Shown in pieces: positions 24,401 through 37,300 of a stretch of DNA of 64,000 bases. The position numbers and the translations under genes are program-made. The notes under the pieces are model-generated. The model was not told the origin of the DNA and searched no databases. It saw nothing but the letters and a program-made list of their open reading frames with translations. The DNA comes from Lactarius indigo (lineage: Eukaryota > Basidiomycota > Agaricomycetes > Russulales > Russulaceae). The number at the start of each line of letters is the position of its first letter. Positions within the stretch are counted from its first letter, which is position 1. The stretch spans positions 372,001-436,000 of the forward strand of contig JAFKAC010000013.1 of the NCBI GenBank assembly GCA_025766275.1, given 5' to 3'.

Positions 24401-26216
24401 GGCTTTGACGATGGCCAGAAGTTCCAAGTCGTAGATGTCATAGTTTCGCTCGGCTTCGTTCAGCGTGGCCGAGTAGTATCCTATCGGGTGCTTGTGACCA
24501 TCACCTTTCTTCTGTAGAAGTACGGCACCTACCGCGAATCCAGACGCGTCGACTTCCAACTCAAATTGGTCTTGTAGGTTGGGGTGTGCTAGTACTGGTT
24601 CTTCGGTTACAAGGCGTTTGAGGGTTTTGAAAGTGCGATCTTCTTCCTCTGTCCACCTCCATTCAGTGTCCTTTCTTGTCAGGTGATTCAGTGGTCGTGC
24701 ATGGGTTGCGAAACCGCGGATGAACAGGCGGTAAAAGTTGCAAAAGCCCAAAAAGGACCGTACGTCTTTAACTTTGGTTGGCGTTGGCCAGTCCTTGATG
24801 CCGCGAACTTTTACCGGATCCATGCGTGTTACCCCCTTTTCAAGGATTACCCCCAGGTAATCCATCCGCGGTTGATGGAATAGGCACTTTTCGAGTTTGA
24901 AGTAGAGGTCATGGTCTTGGGCGACGCGGAGGACATCGGTTACGGCAGCGACGTGGTCGGTCATCGTAGAGCCTTCCCGTGTGGCGATGCTGATGTCGTC
25001 CATGTAAACGCGGATGACGGTCCCCTGCAGTTCGTGCTTTGCAATAGTGTCCCAGTAGATGTGGTTCATCATGGTTTGGAAGGTAGCCGGTGAGTTGGTA
25101 AGGCCGAAGAACATAACTGTGGGTTCAAAAAGACCAAATTTGGTTTTGAAGGCCGCCTTTTCTTGGTCGCCCTCCCGTATGCGAACGTTATTATACCCCC
25201 AGCGAATGTCGAGTTTCGTATAAATGTAGGCATTGCTGAGGTCGTAGATGAGGTCCTGGATGAGGGGGAGCGGGTATTGGTTGCGTATGGTATGTGAGTT
25301 AATGACTCAGTAGTCCTGTACAGGGCGTAGTTTTCCGTCCTTCTTTTTAATGAAGAAGAATGATGATGCGTACGGGGAAATGGAGGGTCGCAGGTATCCC
25401 TGTTGGAGTTTCTCGTCCAGGAATTCTTTGAGCTTCCCTTCTTCCTCTTGCGTCAGCGGGTATATTTTACAGTCTATTGCAGCGGGGGTCCCCGGTTTGA
25501 AGTCTATGGCATGATCCCAAGGCCTGGCTGGAGGAAATCGTTGGGATGCTTCTTCACTGAAAAGCCTTTCGAAGGCTTTATATGCTGCCGGCAGCTCTAC
25601 GAGCTCCCCTTCCACTTTTGCTCGGATTGCTAATTCGGTAGACGTAGTTGCCCGCAAGTACGTGTCTTCTTCATCCATGTCAAGGATGATCGCTTCCTTT
25701 TCGTCGTTAGTGAGCGCGGCTGCGATAATGGTATGATGATTAGGACTGTCCTGTGTACTGATTACGACCGGCATGATTTCCTCGTGTATTGCCGCATCTC
25801 GCCAATTGATGGTTGGTTCGTAGGTTGCCAGCCAGGGGTATCCGAGGACGACTTCCTCACTCCCGAGGTCGGTGATGAGGAAGCGCATGGCTCTGTGATA
25901 TCCTTTGGCGTATACGTCTAAATCAGTGAAATGGGTAATGGACCCAGCTTTATTTTCCGTATTGTCTATGTTCCAGATTTTTCGCGGCTGTGGCAGGGGC
26001 TGGATTCCGATACCCAGTTTTTTGACGAAACTTGGATGTATGAAGTTGTCGGTTGCTCCTGAGTCAACCAACGCTCTTATGTCGGCCATTCGGTAATTCG
26101 TACAAATCGAGACTGGAATTCGAAGAGAGTGAAAGCGCGTCATGATTACAGAATTACAATTTAAAGCCCTCACCCAGGCCGATGGGTTCAGGCGCTCCGA
26201 AAACCCTCTTTTCCCC
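21473..26216 (-). pseudogene. Element B pol
   Basis: Protease (DSGATDNF), RT (VYMDDISIA), RNase H, integrase, chromodomain and C-terminal tail in order, ending DFQ-stop at 21473. Stops: TGA after VQDY (about 25305), TAG after LNLQY (about 24318, TGG in relatives), TGA near 23847, TGA after HSFL (about 22638), TGA near 22482 and TGA near 21927. All but one fit CGA-to-TGA. Confidence 0.87.
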
Positions 26217-28179
26217 ATAAATCCTGTAGTATCAGGTCTTTTACCTCGTCTGGGGCATTAGCTACTCCGGTGAGCCATTCTTTAGCTCGTTCTTCTGCCG
26301 TTTTGCTGGTTGAAGCAGCCTGTATCTGAGCAGGCTGTACTTCTTGCGTATAGTAGTCGGTTTCCGTCATTCAAATGTTGGAGGGTCCAGGTTCTTGCGG
26401 TCGCCATTGTCGTGGCTGTCGTGGATGGGGGCAATTTCGTGAGAGGTGGCCTGGCGCGTTACAATTATAGCACAGGACTGTCCTTAGATCTCACCGCAGC
26501 CCCCCTCTTCCGCGTCCTCTCACTCCTGGGCCTCCCCTTGGTGGGAACGGGGGTAGGTTGGTATATGGCAGCTTGCCGTAGTCGATTTCGTCTGACCCTG
26601 CCAATCTTGCCTTGACCCGGTCAGCAGAAGTGTCCATCGCCCACGGGTTGGCAAGATTCTGTGGAACGCTCCAGTTGGCATTGCCCGTCTTCTTCGGCTT
26701 GTTATCCTTGTATTCGTCTACTCTTGCCCTGATGTGGATGTAGTTGCGTTGCCGGCGGAGTGTTGCCCATTTCCATTCGTCGAAGGTTTCTGGTTCGTCC
26801 AAGTCATAAGTTTTCTCGTACAGCTTCTTGGGTAACCCTTTCATAAAAAGGTCGATGGTTTGTGGGTCATTGAGACGATAGCCAGCTTTCCTGGCTGCTT
26901 CTTCGAATTTGTTAACGTATTTGTCGATGTCCCCGTCAACCATTTTGAGTCCCTTTCTCAGCAGGGCTTGAGCCTGTTCTCGTTCAAGGGTATTGACGAA
27001 CCTTTGGTTAAACCCTTCTGCCACCGCGTTCCATAGATCCCATGTATACTGATCTATTCCCCGTTGTATTTGTCGATTGAGCCACTTGAGGTAGGAGAGC
27101 ACCCATTCGCTGACTGATACCCCCTTGATGTAGGAGAGGAAGAGTAGGCATCGTCGGTAGTCGTTGCGCATGACAGGGGTGTCGAGATTCATGCCCCAGT
27201 ATACATGCCATTGGGTGAGGAATGAGTCTACCTTGGTGCGGTCTCCATCGAAGATAGTGGGAGGTTCACCTGTTAGTTTCTCATGTCTGTGTATGCCTCC
27301 TCCTCCTCCGCCGGCTGGCGGGTTTCCTCCTCCATCACCTCCCCCTTCCGGGGGTCCTCCCCGTGGAAGGTCTGGCAGGTTTCCTCCCCCTCCCAGTCGC
27401 CTCGGAAAGTCTCCTCCTGGAGGGCCACCCCATCCTGGTGGAGGGTCGAGCGACAGTCCTCGTTGCCATCCTTCCCCTGATGGGGGGTCGCCTTGGTCGG
27501 GTCCAATGGCACGGAAGATTGCTGCATCATCCGCGGTCATTCGATGTCCTGTTTTGGGATTGATAGGCATGAGATTCTGTTGGGATTCGTGTCTAATTGC
27601 TTCGGCTGCCTCATGCGCCGCTTGTTCTCTGGCGGTCATGATTTCTTCCGTTGTCATGGTTGCAGTTGCCATTTCTACTGCAGGCGATCGTACGTGGATT
27701 ACTTCGGGCGATTCGGAAATATGCAGAGACTCAGCTCGTTGGATGGTGTATTGTTCAATGGGTCCGACGCTTGCCGGATGTTGTTCTTCACTTTGATCCT
27801 CTTCTTCGGTTTCTTCGCTTACCGCTTCTCTGGTTGAGTGTTCTCGTATCTGGCCATCAATGGGCCCCCAGTCTGCTCGTGAGTTAAGTTCTCGTGCGTC
27901 GATGTCGCACTGATATTGTCTTCCTGCTGGTCTAACGACATCCCAGCGATGGTCTATCGGGTTCCACGTAATTTCTACCCAACACAGATGGTCGAAATTG
28001 AACTCAACAGGTCTGAACCTTGTGGGTCCGTTAAACTCCACAAAATATCCAGTTTCGTCTCCTTGGTCTCTCCAGCGGGCTGCTCCTAGAAATCGGGTAG
28101 GTACGTTGCGATCTCCTCTTCGTTCTAGATAATAGGGACGGAAGTTCGTCCACTGATCGCGTGTGTTGACGGTCGCCAC
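26188..28179 (-). pseudogene. Element B gag
   Basis: Open from a GTG at 28177-28179 (GTGGCG) through the capsid-like region to a TGA near 26490, just before the CCHC knuckle (CYNCNAPGHLSRNC). A second TGA lies near 26371. Both match Arg codons in the relatives. Ends with ...WGKEGFRSA at 26188. Two slippery heptamers lie at 26210-26216 and 26201-26207. Confidence 0.82.
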
Positions 28180-28199
28180 AGTGAGGATCTTGGTCTTAA

Positions 28200-28673
28200 T
28201 GTAACGCCGCCACGGCATTAGCTCGACTTGAGCTTTAGATGAAGGCGACTTGATGACTTAGCTGATCACGCTGAAGGCGTATGGCACGAAGGCGATTCTT
28301 AGATGTTCGAAGACACTAAGGTTTCAGACGACACTCTGACCTAGTCAGAGGCGAACGCGAGATAGGAGACAAGAAGTGGCGATTGAAGAAGACCAAGATG
28401 GCGCATCTCGGTCTTCCACAGCTACCTTAAATACAAGAAAAGTAGGCTTTCAAGCGCTACTATGAATCACTATAGAATAGCGTCCTACGTATCGCGTAAG
28501 TAGCTCAATCCTAGTACTACTACTACTAGTATTAGGATCGAGTCAGAGTCCAGTCAGCAATCACTCGCAATCACCTATCGCACTACATCGTAAAGGCCTA
28601 AAGCCGTGAGTCCGTGACTAATCTACCTTACCGCCGTAGTCACAACCAGTACAGTAAGGGTCGAAACGTGACA
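28200..28673 (-). repeat. Element B 5' LTR (474 bp)
   Basis: Retains TATA and ATCTTGGTCTT in the same spacing as A. The hairpin partner arm is mutated. The PBS AAGACCAAGAT lies two bases into the internal region (minus strand, about 28187-28197). Confidence 0.9.
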
Positions 28674-28886
28674 ATAGGGGACGAGTCCCTGGTTGCGGAG
28701 GTAACGCGCTACCGCGCCGCGGCCCACGAAGAATCACGCCTGCAGGCGCACATTCGTCAGCTTCGTGGGATGGTTCTCGTCGCCCGCAAAGACAAGATGG
28801 ACTGCGTGTACTGCCTGGAGCACGCGGACATATTCCAACGCATCGAGGATGAACAGCGCGAGTGGATAGCTTGTGACTTTCAGTGA
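28674..28886 (+). pseudogene. Element A pol, last 3' segment after element B
   Basis: Resumes in frame after B's right ATAGG duplication (GDESLVAEVTRYRAAAHEES...) and ends ACDFQ-stop at 28886, as in B and D. The segment is helical, Arg/Glu-rich and probably a coiled coil. Confidence 0.85.
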
Positions 28887-28917
28887 GTCTGGGGCCTCAC
28901 GCTAGAAAAGGGGGTGA

Positions 28918-29370
28918 TGTCACGTTTCATGTATTGGACCCTTACTGTACCGGTTGTGACTACGGCGGTAAGGTAGATTAGTCACGGACTCGGGGTTTAC
29001 GAAGGAGTTAGGTGTTTGAAGATGACTCGATCCTAGTACAGGTAGTAGTAGTAGTATTAGGATAGAGGTACTTACGCGATACGTTGGACGCTACATTACG
29101 GTGACTCATAGCAGCGCTTGAAAGCCTGCTTTTCTTGTATTTAAGGGTAGCTGCGAAGACCAAGATACGCCATCTTGGTCTTCTTCAATCGTCACTTCTT
29201 GCCTTGTTCCCTCTCTCTTCTATTCGTGTCTCTGTCAAGTTCAAGTGTCGACGCTTTAGTGCCTTCGAGCATCTAACATTGCCTTCGTGCCATATGCCTT
29301 CGGCGTGATTAGCTAAGTTACCGTCGCCTCTATCAAGCTCAAGTCGAGCTAACACTGTGACAGCGTTACA
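28918..29370 (+). repeat. Element A 3' LTR (453 bp)
   Basis: Preceded by the polypurine tract GAAAAGGGGGTGA (28905-28917) and followed by the TTGAC duplication. Confidence 0.92.
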
Positions 29371-29375
29371 TTGAC

Positions 29376-32122
29376 TCTTTGCAAGGGATGAACAGCGTCC
29401 CCTTGGTGCAATCGTGGTCCGTGATTGTCAATATGGAGTCAAAACCATGGGAGAGGGGGAGTTTGGTGATGAAGTCCATGGTCACTGTTTCAAACGGTCA
29501 TGCTGAGGGGTTGGTGGTGATTGGAAAAGGTGGGGGTTGCAGCTGATGGGAGATAGCTTTGTTTGCCTGACAAGCAGCACAGCCTTTAACGTAGGCTATA
29601 ATGGTGTTTCGCATTCCTGGCCACCAGTAGTCGCGTGAAACCAGGGCGTGTGTGTTGGCGATTCCTGGGTGGCCAGCGCTAGGGGAGTCGTGATAAAGGG
29701 AAATTACCCCCCTCCTAAGATTGGGGTCTTCCACGACCACAAGGCAGGTGTCATGCCACCAGGAGCCATCCGAGAAGGAGAGCCCATAAGGGTCCTTCCA
29801 GCGCAGGATAGTGGGAAGGTGCGACTGTTGGAGGTCATGGACATTCTGTGCCAGCAAGGAGAGCGGAGTGGTACAGGCAAAAAGTTGTGTAGGGAGGACA
29901 GTGATGTCCTGGTTGTCCGTCGAACCGTTGTCATGGTCAGGTCAGCGGGAGAGGGCATCAGCACGATTAGTGGCACCAGGTTTGTGGACGAGTCGAAGAT
30001 TGTATTCCCCAAGCAAGGGGATGTAGCGGGTGACACGCCAGTTGATCTTGTGGGGCTGTTTGTAGTACTGGAGGTTTGCGTGATCAGTATAAATGGTAAC
30101 AGGGTGTGGGGAGCCAAGGAGGAAGTGCTGCCATTCTTTGAGAGCAGTGATGACAGCGAGCAGTTCGCGATCGTGAATATCATAGTTGCGCTCCGCTTCG
30201 TTGAACGTTTTGGAGTGATATGCGACTGGGCAGAGCTTGTTATTAGTGTCACGCTGATACAGGATACCCCCAGTGGCGAAGGCCGAAGCATCAACTTCAA
30301 CCTCAAATGGAGCGCGTAGGTCAGGTTGCCAGAGGACGGGAGCACTGGTGAGTATATTAACAAGTTTATCAATGGCAGCAGTGCATTCGGGTGTCCAGAC
30401 GAAGGGGCAGTCCTTCTTTAGGAGATTAGTGAGTGGTCGGGAAATGTTGGCGAAGCCAGGAATGAAGGGTCGTTGGTACCCAAAGACGCCTAAAGTACTG
30501 CGTACTTGTTTTACCGTTTTAAGGGTACGAGGCCAGTCTCTAAGTCCAGCAAGTTTAGTGGGGTCAGCTTCAATTTTATCGCCTTCAAGGATAAGCCCTA
30601 GATACTCTACGCGTCGTGCTTCAAAGGTACACTTTTCTGGTTTGAGGAAGAGGCTCTCGCGTTCCAAGATGTCAAGTACTTCATGGACAATAGCGCGATG
30701 GAGAGAGAGGTCATCTGGGGGTGGCGATGAGAATGTCGTCCATGTAGTCGAAGACGTAGCGGCGGTTCTCTGCCTTCAATTGGGTACGTAGAATGGTGTC
30801 CATCATGGCTTGGAAGGTAGAGGGTGAGTTGGTTAGCCCAAAGAACATAACGCGTGGTTCGAATAGTCCTTCCTCTGTCTTAAAGGCCGCTTTCCATTTG
30901 TCACCTTCTTTAATGCACACGTTATTATACCCCCATCTGATGTCGAACTTGGTGTAGAGGCGGCTGCCTCTAAGGCCCTCGGTGAGGGTCTTAATGAGGG
31001 GAAGGGGGTATGTGTTACGAATGGTGTGTTGGTTGAGGCGTCGATAATCTTGGACAGGTCGCAGTTTTCCGTCCTTTTTCTTAATGAAGAAGAAGGGACT
31101 GGCGTAAGGAGAATGTGATGGGCGAATATATTGCTTTGCCAAGTGTTCATCTAGGAACTTTCGTAATGCCCCCCGTTCGTCCTTAGTCAGGGGATACACT
31201 TTACAGTCGAGGGTGGCAGGCGCGTCTGGGGTAAGTTCGATGGCGTGATCCCAGTCACGTGATGGTGGGAAGCGTTGAGACTCTGCTTCGGAGAACACCT
31301 TGATATGGCGACGGTATTCGGCGGGGATCGAATCTTCAGTTAGTTTTGCCTTGTCTTTATTTGCCTCGATGGCCCATTGTTGGGCCATATTTGTGCCTCG
31401 GATTGCTCCCTCTTCTGGTATTCTGATGTGCAGCTCGTCTCCAGCTTCCCAGGGGTCGATGGCGTCTACCAGCGACCGCCATTCGTTAAAAGCGGCGGCC
31501 CTTACGACCAGGTAAGGTGTTATTGTCTGGTGTTGACTTTTTTCGGTTGCAGGGTTCGCTTTTTGCATCCGATCGTCAATTGGCCGTGTTTCCGAGTTAC
31601 AGGGATCGTTCTGGACCACGAATGCGTCTCCCCTGTTAGGGGCTTCGTCTTGGATCGTGGTAGATCGATGCACTGTAGGTGCGCGGAGGATAGACAGGTA
31701 GAGAGGTTTCGGGGTAAGTTTCCCTTGCTTCCAGTCGATCGTGGGTTCGAATTGCTGAAGCCAGGGATACCCTAGTAGGATGTCGTCGTTTCCTAGGTCT
31801 GTAATGTAGAATCGTTGGATCGTTTGTTGATCTCCAAGTTGTACCTTCAATGCAACATATCGATCGATTCGTCCTGCACGGTTCTCGGTGCCATCGACAT
31901 TCCGAATCGTTCGAGTCATGGCGAGTTGTCGTGTGGGAAGTTGCAGTCGTTGAGCGACTCTGGAGTGAATGAAGTTTTCGGTTGCGCCGCTGTCGACGAG
32001 CGCGATTTCGGCCATTTCATAAGTAGATCGAAAGGTGACTGATATTTGCAGGCTATTCTGTCGGCATACGTACATGCTGTCTACTCTGAAGGCTCGAACC
32101 CAGGCCGTGGGATCCGAGCTGG
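29376..32122 (-). pseudogene. Element C pol 5' part: protease, RT, RNase H, integrase N-terminus
   Basis: Protease DSGATENF near 32000 on the minus strand; RT with DYMDDILIA near 30740; RNase H with VDASAFATGG; integrase zinc-binding region (HDSPSAGHPG...CAACQANK) near 29590. Breaks: a one-base expansion in a C5 run near 30718 shifts frame inside RT; TGA replaces CGA at about 29939 and again near 29497. The frame enters from gag by a -1 shift at TTT TAG near 32121. Confidence 0.85.
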
Positions 32123-33800
32123 CTAAAAATCCTCGTCGGTGAAGAGGGCATCAAGGATAGCCTCTTTCTCATCGTTTTTCATGGCGTGGACTTGGGCGAC
32201 GAAACTGTCGCCATTCTTTTTCTGTGGGGTTGGAGCGGCGGGGCTAGGAGCGGGTGCTACTGGTGTTGTGGCTGGTTCGACCTCGGCGATGCGTGCGGAA
32301 GTCGTATTTCCACGGTGGTTGTCGTTCTGGCGAATTGTCGTCGTCCCACCACTAGTTTGGCTGGTCGATCGTTTTGGGCAATCGCATGAGAGGTGGCCCT
32401 TTCCGAAGCAACGGAAGCAACGGCCTTCTGAGTGGCAACGTTGCATTTCTTTGTCGGTCAGCGCAATGTGAGTGTGATCAACGTCCATTGCATCGGGGTC
32501 GCGGATCGGGGTTACGGTTTGCTGGTTGGGTTGGTTGCTGGTGCGCTTCCCTCCTCCGTGGTTGCTGCTCGAATTGAATAGCTGAAACCATTCCTGTTTA
32601 GTTTTTCCACCAATCTTTTTGCCTCCGTCGTTGAGGCCAACACGAGCGCGAAGCATTGCGTATCTTCGTTGTTCTTTTTGGGCCGACTCGACCCATTGTG
32701 CGAAGGTTTCGGGGACCGTGTCACGTTTTAAGATGGCCGATAAGAGTCCACGCGGCAATCCTCCGGAATAGAGGTCAACTGTGGCTGCAGCGTCGAGGGC
32801 ATATCCTGCCTTCGCAGCAAGGTTCTGAAACGTGGCAGTGTATGTGTCTAGGTCGGATCCCTTCATCTGGAGTGCTTTTAAAAGCTGGTAAGTGTCCTGC
32901 TTTTCTGTAACATTGGTGAACACCGTTTTAAAGCTGGTGACGAAGTCGTTCCACAACGACTCCTCTGTTTTGGGGATGGCTGCGGCTGCAGCAGTGCCGT
33001 TGACCTTTGTGCGTAGTCCTTCCAACTAGGTGTCAACCCAGTCGTCAACGTTTGGTCCGCGGATGAAGGATAGTGCTAGGAATATGCGTTGGTAGGGTGA
33101 TCGGATTACTGATGAATCTTCATTCATGCCACGATATAGGTCGAATTCTCGAAGGAACTTCTTCGACTTATCGCGGGAGCCATCAAATATGGCTGGGGCA
33201 TTGCCGCTGAGCTTCCCTCCAGAAGAGGCGTTAGCTGCGGATCCGGAAGACATCGGAGGTGCTGGTGGGGTGATAATGGGCGGTGCGGTGATGGCAAGAA
33301 CCGGTGGGAACACAGGTGAAACCGGTGTAGATGCTGTTGCAATCTGATGCCAAAAGTCGGGAGCGTCGACTGGTACGGTCTCGAGTGCTGTGGTGAGTTC
33401 GTCTGCTGATGTTTCGTCAGGTACTTCTGTGACAGGTGAATCTACGCGTTCGGGCGCAGTTGGTTCTGGAAAGGATTCGGGGTTATCAAGATGATATCGT
33501 TCGGGGTTCTCATTGTCTTCTGGATTCCACCAGCCAAGACCGAGGTCGTTGTTGCGAGGGATGGCAAGGGATGATTTGGTGAAGAACTCGGTACCGCGTT
33601 TTTCGAGGACGTGCCACCGGTGGTTTATAAAGTCGAGGTTATAGATGTGTCTGTTGAGGAGAGCTCGATAGCCTCCGCGTCTGTCAACGTGTGAGGAGTT
33701 CCAATAGGCACACCCAAGTACGTGTATTGGTAAGTCGTCTTGCCAGCGGCGGAATACCTCGGTCCACTGGTCGTCGGGTAAGAGATCTAGTTTGATGCTA
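32120..33800 (-). pseudogene. Element C gag
   Basis: Capsid-like helical region and a CCHC zinc knuckle (CFRCFGKGHLSCDC) near 32390. A TAG (CAG in the expected frame) near 33024 splits it. The 5' end is cut by element D at 33800. The ATG expected at the start reads GTG in the fragment left beyond D (41676-41714). Confidence 0.8.
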
Positions 33801-34332
33801 TGTAACGCCGTCACGACGTCAGCTCGACTTGAGCACTAAGAGGCGATAACAACTCAGCGTATATGCGATTCGACACGACGACTCGAAGGTCCGTGCTCTT
33901 GTCTTAGTGAATACACGAAGGTACACCGACAGGACTCCTTGCTTGTTCCACGACGAGACTGGAAGCTCTGATAGGCACGAGAGTGAGACAGAGAGAAGAG
34001 AAAACAAGTGACGATTCAAGAAGACCAAGATGGCGTATCTTGGTCTTCGCAAGACAGATTAAATACACAAACAGTGGGCTTAGAAGCACCACTATGAGTC
34101 ACGGTAGGTAAGCGTCCAACGTATCGCAGAAACAACTCGAACACTAATACTACTAGTACCAGTATTGGTGGCGTAGTCCTCAGTCAGCAATCAGTACCGT
34201 ATCTCCTATCGCATCACCGTATCACCGTAGATAAGTCCGCAACTAATATACCTTACCGCCGTAGCTGCAACCGGTACAGTAAGGGTCCTCAATCCGAGTC
34301 GTACCACAGTACAGAAAGTCCGAAACGTGACA
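33801..34332 (-). repeat. Element D 3' LTR (532 bp)
   Basis: Preceded on the element strand by polypurine tract GAAAAGGGGGTGA (34333-34345). Confidence 0.93.
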
Positions 34333-34361
34333 TCACCCCCTTTTCAGCGTGAGACCCCGAC

Positions 34362-37300
34362 TCACCGAAAGTCCCTCGCCGGCCAATCGTGCTGTTCATC
34401 GGCGATGCGCTCGAGGGCCGTGGCGCGCTCTAGGCGATAGATGGAGTCGCGGCGGTCGTCCTGCGCACACTCGATCATGGCACGCAACTGACTTACCCGA
34501 GCGCGGAGTCGGTCGAGCTCGTAGCTAGCCGCGCGGAAGCGCGTGACTTCAGCGGTGAGCGACTCGTCGTTGATTCGATTGAGGGCTCGGTCGGTGATGC
34601 GGTCTGCCTCGAAGACGACCAAGTCCTCGTGGGGGTATGTGGGGCGAAGGGCGGCCGACACGTACGGCTCTGCGTAGAAGGGCTTACCGTAGACGTGCGG
34701 CGACCCGGGTATGACTCCTAATATGAGGGGGTCGGCCCCTCCGATGATTTGGACGTGGGATGCGTCTCGCTGCACTCCGTCGGGCCCGGTGATGGGGTAT
34801 GGAATGTGATGGGGTCGTCGATTTGCCCGGAACCCTTCAGGCGCAATGACATGCGCTGGGTCATCGGCGGCGGTGAACGGACGGTGGTCGGCGACCCCAG
34901 GGACGCGCACACGTCCTCGGTACATGGGGGACCCGTCGGTGTAGACGAGCCAAGGTGTGATGAGGGGATTAGTAGGGTCGCTTTTCGTTCGAAGGAAGGC
35001 GTGGCGTGCCGGGTAGTAATCGTCGTCGTCATGGCCAGCCTCAGCTGCCTCCATCGCTGCCGTCGCTCGCGCATCTCCCTCAGTCGGGCCGCTGCGGAGT
35101 CGAGCTGCTCCTTCTGCCACTCCGCCGCTACTTTCCTCCACCCCTCCAACTCGTACTCCATCAGCGTTTGAACGCTGGTCGTTGCTCGGGAAAACTCCGC
35201 GAACGCCGATGAGGTTGTCGCTTGGGGGGATAGCGGCGATCGGTTCGCGTTCCCCGCGGTCGTTTCTGAAGACGTGGACGACGGCGGAGTCGCCGTCCGG
35301 GGTAGTAGTGGGGTCTGGGAATCTGGTGATGACGTTGGCCCACTCTTGAGCGGTGATAGGCCCCTCGTTTGGTCTAAGAGGCGTCCATGGCGTGACGTGA
35401 GGGTTGGGTACCTCGGTGTCGTCGTCCTCAGCCAAGAGGGCGTCTTGTGCGAGGGAGTCGAGGAGCGCTGCTTGGGTGACATGTCGTAGAGGGGAGGTAG
35501 GCATGTGAGAGGTGAGAGAGCGAAGAAAGGAGGGATGACTTCCTTCAACCGTTGCACCATTCGTTTTAACTTGTTGTCCCCGCGCTTGTGCTTCCTGATA
35601 TAGACGGATTGCTTCCGGTGCGAAGACGTCGTCCTTATCGACCCACTGATTCTCCGAGTCCGAGTAACCCTTCCATTTGATGAGATATTGGAGGCGCTTC
35701 TTTCTGCCGAAATGCCGGGCATCCAGAACGGCCTCGACTTCGTATTCCTCTTCGCCGTCGATAAGCTCCGGGGGTGGTCGCGTGAAGTTTTCTCCGTGTA
35801 AGGGAGTTTGCTTGTACGGGGTGAGAAGATCGATGTGAAACACTGGGTGGATGCTCCACTGCGTGGGAAGTTCCAATCGATAATTGTAAGGGGACATCAC
35901 CTGTACCACCCGGAAGGGGCCGTGGTGTCGCGCCGCTAATTTTGCTGTAGGCTGATTGGTTCGAAGATGCTTGCCTTCGAGCCATACGAGGTCGTTGACG
36001 CCGAACTTGGGCGTATCTTTGTTGCGCACCCACGCTTCTTGCGCCCTCTTCATGAGGCGTTGGGCGTCCCCCCTGGCTTCTTTCAACTGTGTCAGTCGTG
36101 TGGTTACTTGTGGGATAGGGGATGGCTTATCGGTCCAATCAGCTCGTGGGTCGTACCCCATTAGGAGCTGGAACGGCGACTGCTTCGTATGTTCATGGGG
36201 CCAGTTGTTGTGCGCAAATTCAGCGATTGGTAGGTACGTGGTCCAGTTATCTTGACGCTCATTTACCCAAAAACGCAGGTACTGCTCCAGCCATTGGTTA
36301 GTCCTTTCGGACTGCCCGTCAGTGCGTGGATGATACGCCGTCGATATGTTTTGCTGAACCCCCAGAATGCGGCATGCCTCTCTTGTAAACTTGGACGTGA
36401 ACCGAGGGTCTCGGTCGCTGATAATTTTGCGCGGTAGTCCGAATCGTTTGAAAACGTGACGGACATACAGCGCAGCAGTCCCTTCGGCAGTTATCTCCTC
36501 TTGACACGGTATGAACACGGACGCCTTGCTGCAGTCGTGGTCGGTGACGGTGAGAATGCTGTCGTACCCTTCTGATACGGGCAGTTTGGTGATGAAGTCT
36601 ATCGCCACCATCTGGAAGGGGAGCGCGTCGAGTACTGGTGTGATGGGATGTAGGGCCGCGCGTATGGGTCGTGTGTTGACTTTGTTTCGTTGACATTCGG
36701 CGCATCCTTGTACGTATTCATAGACGTCTCTTCGCAGTCGCGGCCACCAATAGTGCCTTTCCAGTATTCGTTGTGTTCTCGCGATCCCCGGATGTCCGTG
36801 TATTGGCAGATCGTGGTGGTCGTGGATCAGCACGCGGTGTGTCGATGCTGGTCCAGTTATTACGAACCTGCCGTCTTTATACCATTCTCCCTGTATGTTC
36901 TTTAGTTGGTGGGGGTCTACCCATGCTTTGATCACTTGCGCGTCTTGTTGATGTCGCGGTTGTAGTAAGTTTGGGTTGAGGGTTAGCGTTCTTGCTGTAT
37001 TGAGGGTTCGGACGAAGACTTCTGGTGGCAGTACTACCACCTCGTTGTTGTCTTCCGCTCCCTGATCGTAATCTGGTCGCCTTGAAAGCGCGTCGGCTCT
37101 TCCGTTATTCTTTCCCTTGATGTGATGAATTTCAAAGTCGTACTCAGAGAGCTCGAGTACTTCCCTTGCGACGTGCCTGCTGATCTTCTGTGGCGACTTC
37201 CAGTATTGCAGATTTAAGTGGTCGGAGTAAATTTTGATCTTGTGTGGTGCTCCAGCGAGTAGTGGCCTCCAATTCCTTAAGGCTTTGACGATCGCGAGCA

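Larger units (their letters stand above)
20969..28673 (-). mobile_element. Ty3/gypsy chromovirus element B (7.7 kb)
   Basis: Minus-strand element inserted in the last coding part of A. TSD ATAGG at 20964-20968 and 28674-28678. 474-bp LTRs at both ends. Same family as A, with a different LTR subtype. Full domain order present but with many stops. Confidence 0.92.
11714..29370 (+). mobile_element. Ty3/gypsy chromovirus element A, host of nested B and a TIR element
   Basis: Plus-strand element inside C's integrase region. TSD TTGAC at 11709-11713 and 29371-29375. LTRs 11714-12163 and 28918-29370. It contains the TIR element 14553-16841 and element B 20969-28673; without them it is about 7.66 kb. 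Coding is broken by multiple TGA codons. Confidence 0.92.

Noticed and set aside
27164..27796. 210-codon plus-strand frame rich in Pro and Ser
   Set aside because: Antisense shadow of element B's Gly/Pro-rich gag linker.
34718..35722. 334-codon second frame antiparallel-phase to D pol tail, with similar frames in A and B (20047-20766, 21883-22602)
   Set aside because: Overlaps the Pol extension in another frame on the same strand. Its persistence in three copies is expected from homology, and its Ser/Thr/Arg content reflects codon shadowing. An overlapping gene would need selection analysis to support it.
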